Below the pieces are notes generated by a model, which was not told where the DNA came from, ran no database searches, and worked only from the letters and a program-made list of their open reading frames with translations. Made by a program: the position numbers and the translations under genes. DNA of 30,029 nt. It comes from Treponema sp. UBA1233. Lineage in GTDB: Bacteria; Spirochaetota; Spirochaetia; Treponematales; Treponemataceae. Location of the stretch: the NCBI GenBank assembly GCA_002309305.1, contig DBWR01000001.1, forward strand, positions 20,438 through 50,466, read 5' to 3'. Below, piece after piece: positions 29,292 through 30,029 of this stretch. Every line of letters begins with the position of its first letter. The stretch's first letter is position 1.

Positions 29292-30029
29292 TTAACCGAT
29301 GTGAACTTTTTCAATCTTCCAGATGTCATCGACATATTCCTGAATGGTTCTGTCGCTGGAGAATTTGCCGCTGTTTGCGATGTTCATCAACGCCATCTTT
29401 GCCCACTTCTTCTTGTCGGCATAAACCTGTGCAAGCTTTTTCTGGGTCTGCACGTATGAGTCAAAGTCGGCAAGCAGGAAGTAAACGTCAGGACGCTGGC
29501 CTTCAACACCGTAGACGATTGAGTCATGCAGTTCCCTGAACAGGAGGCCGCTCTTGTCGTATGTTCCGTCAATCAGCTGGTTCACGACCTTTGCAAGAGC
29601 CGGATTGCGCTCAAGATATTTCTGCGGGTTGTAAGAGTGCTCGCTGTTGATCTTGATAATCTCGTCTGCAGTAAGACCAAAGATGAATGCATTTTCCTTT
29701 CCTGCTGACTCTACGATTTCTATGTTTGCACCGTCAAGGGTTCCAAGAGTAAGGGCACCGTTCATCATGAACTTCATGTTGGAAGTACCGGAAGCCTCAT
29801 AACCTGCAGTAGAAATCTGTTCTGAAACGTCGCTTGCAGGAATGATTTTTTCCGCAACAGAGACACGGTAGTTTTCCACGAACACAACACGGAGCTTTCC
29901 ACCCACACGCCTGTCGTTGTTGATTCTTTCTGCCACAGAGTTGATGAGCTTGATGATGCTCTTTGCCCTGCGGTAACCGGAAGCCGCCTTTGCACCGAAG
30001 ATGAATGTGCGTGACGGACACTGGAAGTT
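29292..30029 (-). CDS. glgP: Glycogen/maltodextrin phosphorylase, C-terminal 245 residues (5' end outside window)
   Basis: The frame is open to the right edge and begins mid-protein with FIFGAKAASGYRRAKSIIKLIN, aligned here only as FGAKAASGYR plus KLIN. The diagnostic C-terminal motifs are VVFVENYRVSVAEKIIP, DVSEQISTAGYEASGTSNMK with the pyridoxal-phosphate lysine in NMK, and NGALTLGTLDGANIEI. The enzyme releases glucose 1-phosphate from alpha-1,4-glucan ends. Full-length family members are about 800-840 residues, so roughly 70 percent lies outside. The GTG at 29936 is internal and is not the start. A strong terminator follows the stop. Confidence 0.95.
   Translation of the reverse strand, partial: NFQCPSRTFIFGAKAASGYRRAKSIIKLINSVAERINNDRRVGGKLRVVFVENYRVSVAEKIIPASDVSEQISTAGYEASGTSNMKFMMNGALTLGTLDGANIEIVESAGKENAFIFGLTADEIIKINSEHSYNPQKYLERNPALAKVVNQLIDGTYDKSGLLFRELHDSIVYGVEGQRPDVYFLLADFDSYVQTQKKLAQVYADKKKWAKMALMNIANSGKFSSDRTIQEYVDDIWKIEKVHIG

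Overview
The window looks like part of a host-associated (gut or rumen type) Treponema or a close spirochaete relative. Pointers are HprK plus HPr with no other PTS gene beside them, twin FGE-fold secreted proteins, PEGA-domain surface proteins, a LexA/HolA cluster, moderate GC and AT-rich sigma70-type promoters. This assignment is inference; there is no rRNA or tRNA gene in the window.

Layout. 1-2304 (minus): L-arabinose/pentose catabolism, a FGGY kinase followed by AraD, which is cut by the left edge. 2450-3078 (plus): a MazE/AbrB-type antitoxin-like gene overlapping a two-TM unknown protein instead of a MazF toxin. 3164-4498 (plus): a stand-alone ATP-grasp ligase. 4562-8250 (minus): a three-gene operon with a 7TM-PAS-HD-GYP-like sensor whose metal site looks degenerate, followed by two membrane proteins of unknown function. 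8335-11272 (plus): copper homeostasis, CsoR then a CopA ATPase carrying an in-frame CopZ-like chaperone at its C-terminus with its own internal ribosome site. 11290-13833 (minus): a PEGA/beta-barrel surface protein and a PhnP-like metallo-hydrolase. 13960 (plus): RadC.

14685-17664 (minus): hprK, ptsH, lexA, holA, joining carbon-control and DNA-damage genes in one gene run. 17738-20231: an FAD-dependent protein (minus) and a strongly promoted transaldolase-family enzyme (plus) with a clear terminator. 20320-21590: a repeat-rich block around an Rpn/PD-(D/E)XK transposase-like nuclease. 21672-24224 (plus): a secreted protein with two FGE-like domains. 24225-24686: a gene-free stretch full of palindromic and dispersed repeats. 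24687-28248 (minus): a polar amino-acid ABC importer (lipoprotein, permease, ATPase) ending in an overlapping MATE exporter. 28301-29218 (minus): an EamA/DMT transporter. 29292-30029 (minus): the C-terminal part of glycogen phosphorylase, cut by the right edge.

The most unusual observations are: (1) the solute-binding lipoprotein appears circularly permuted; (2) copA and copZ are fused in frame with a retained internal Shine-Dalgarno and ATG; (3) 7-bp tandem repeat arrays occur four times, and in three of them the array contains the stop codon of a neighbouring gene; (4) LexA has Arg where the catalytic Lys is expected; (5) hprK has a promoter placed so that its mRNA should be leaderless; (6) small palindromes keep their loop and flanks while both arms change together.
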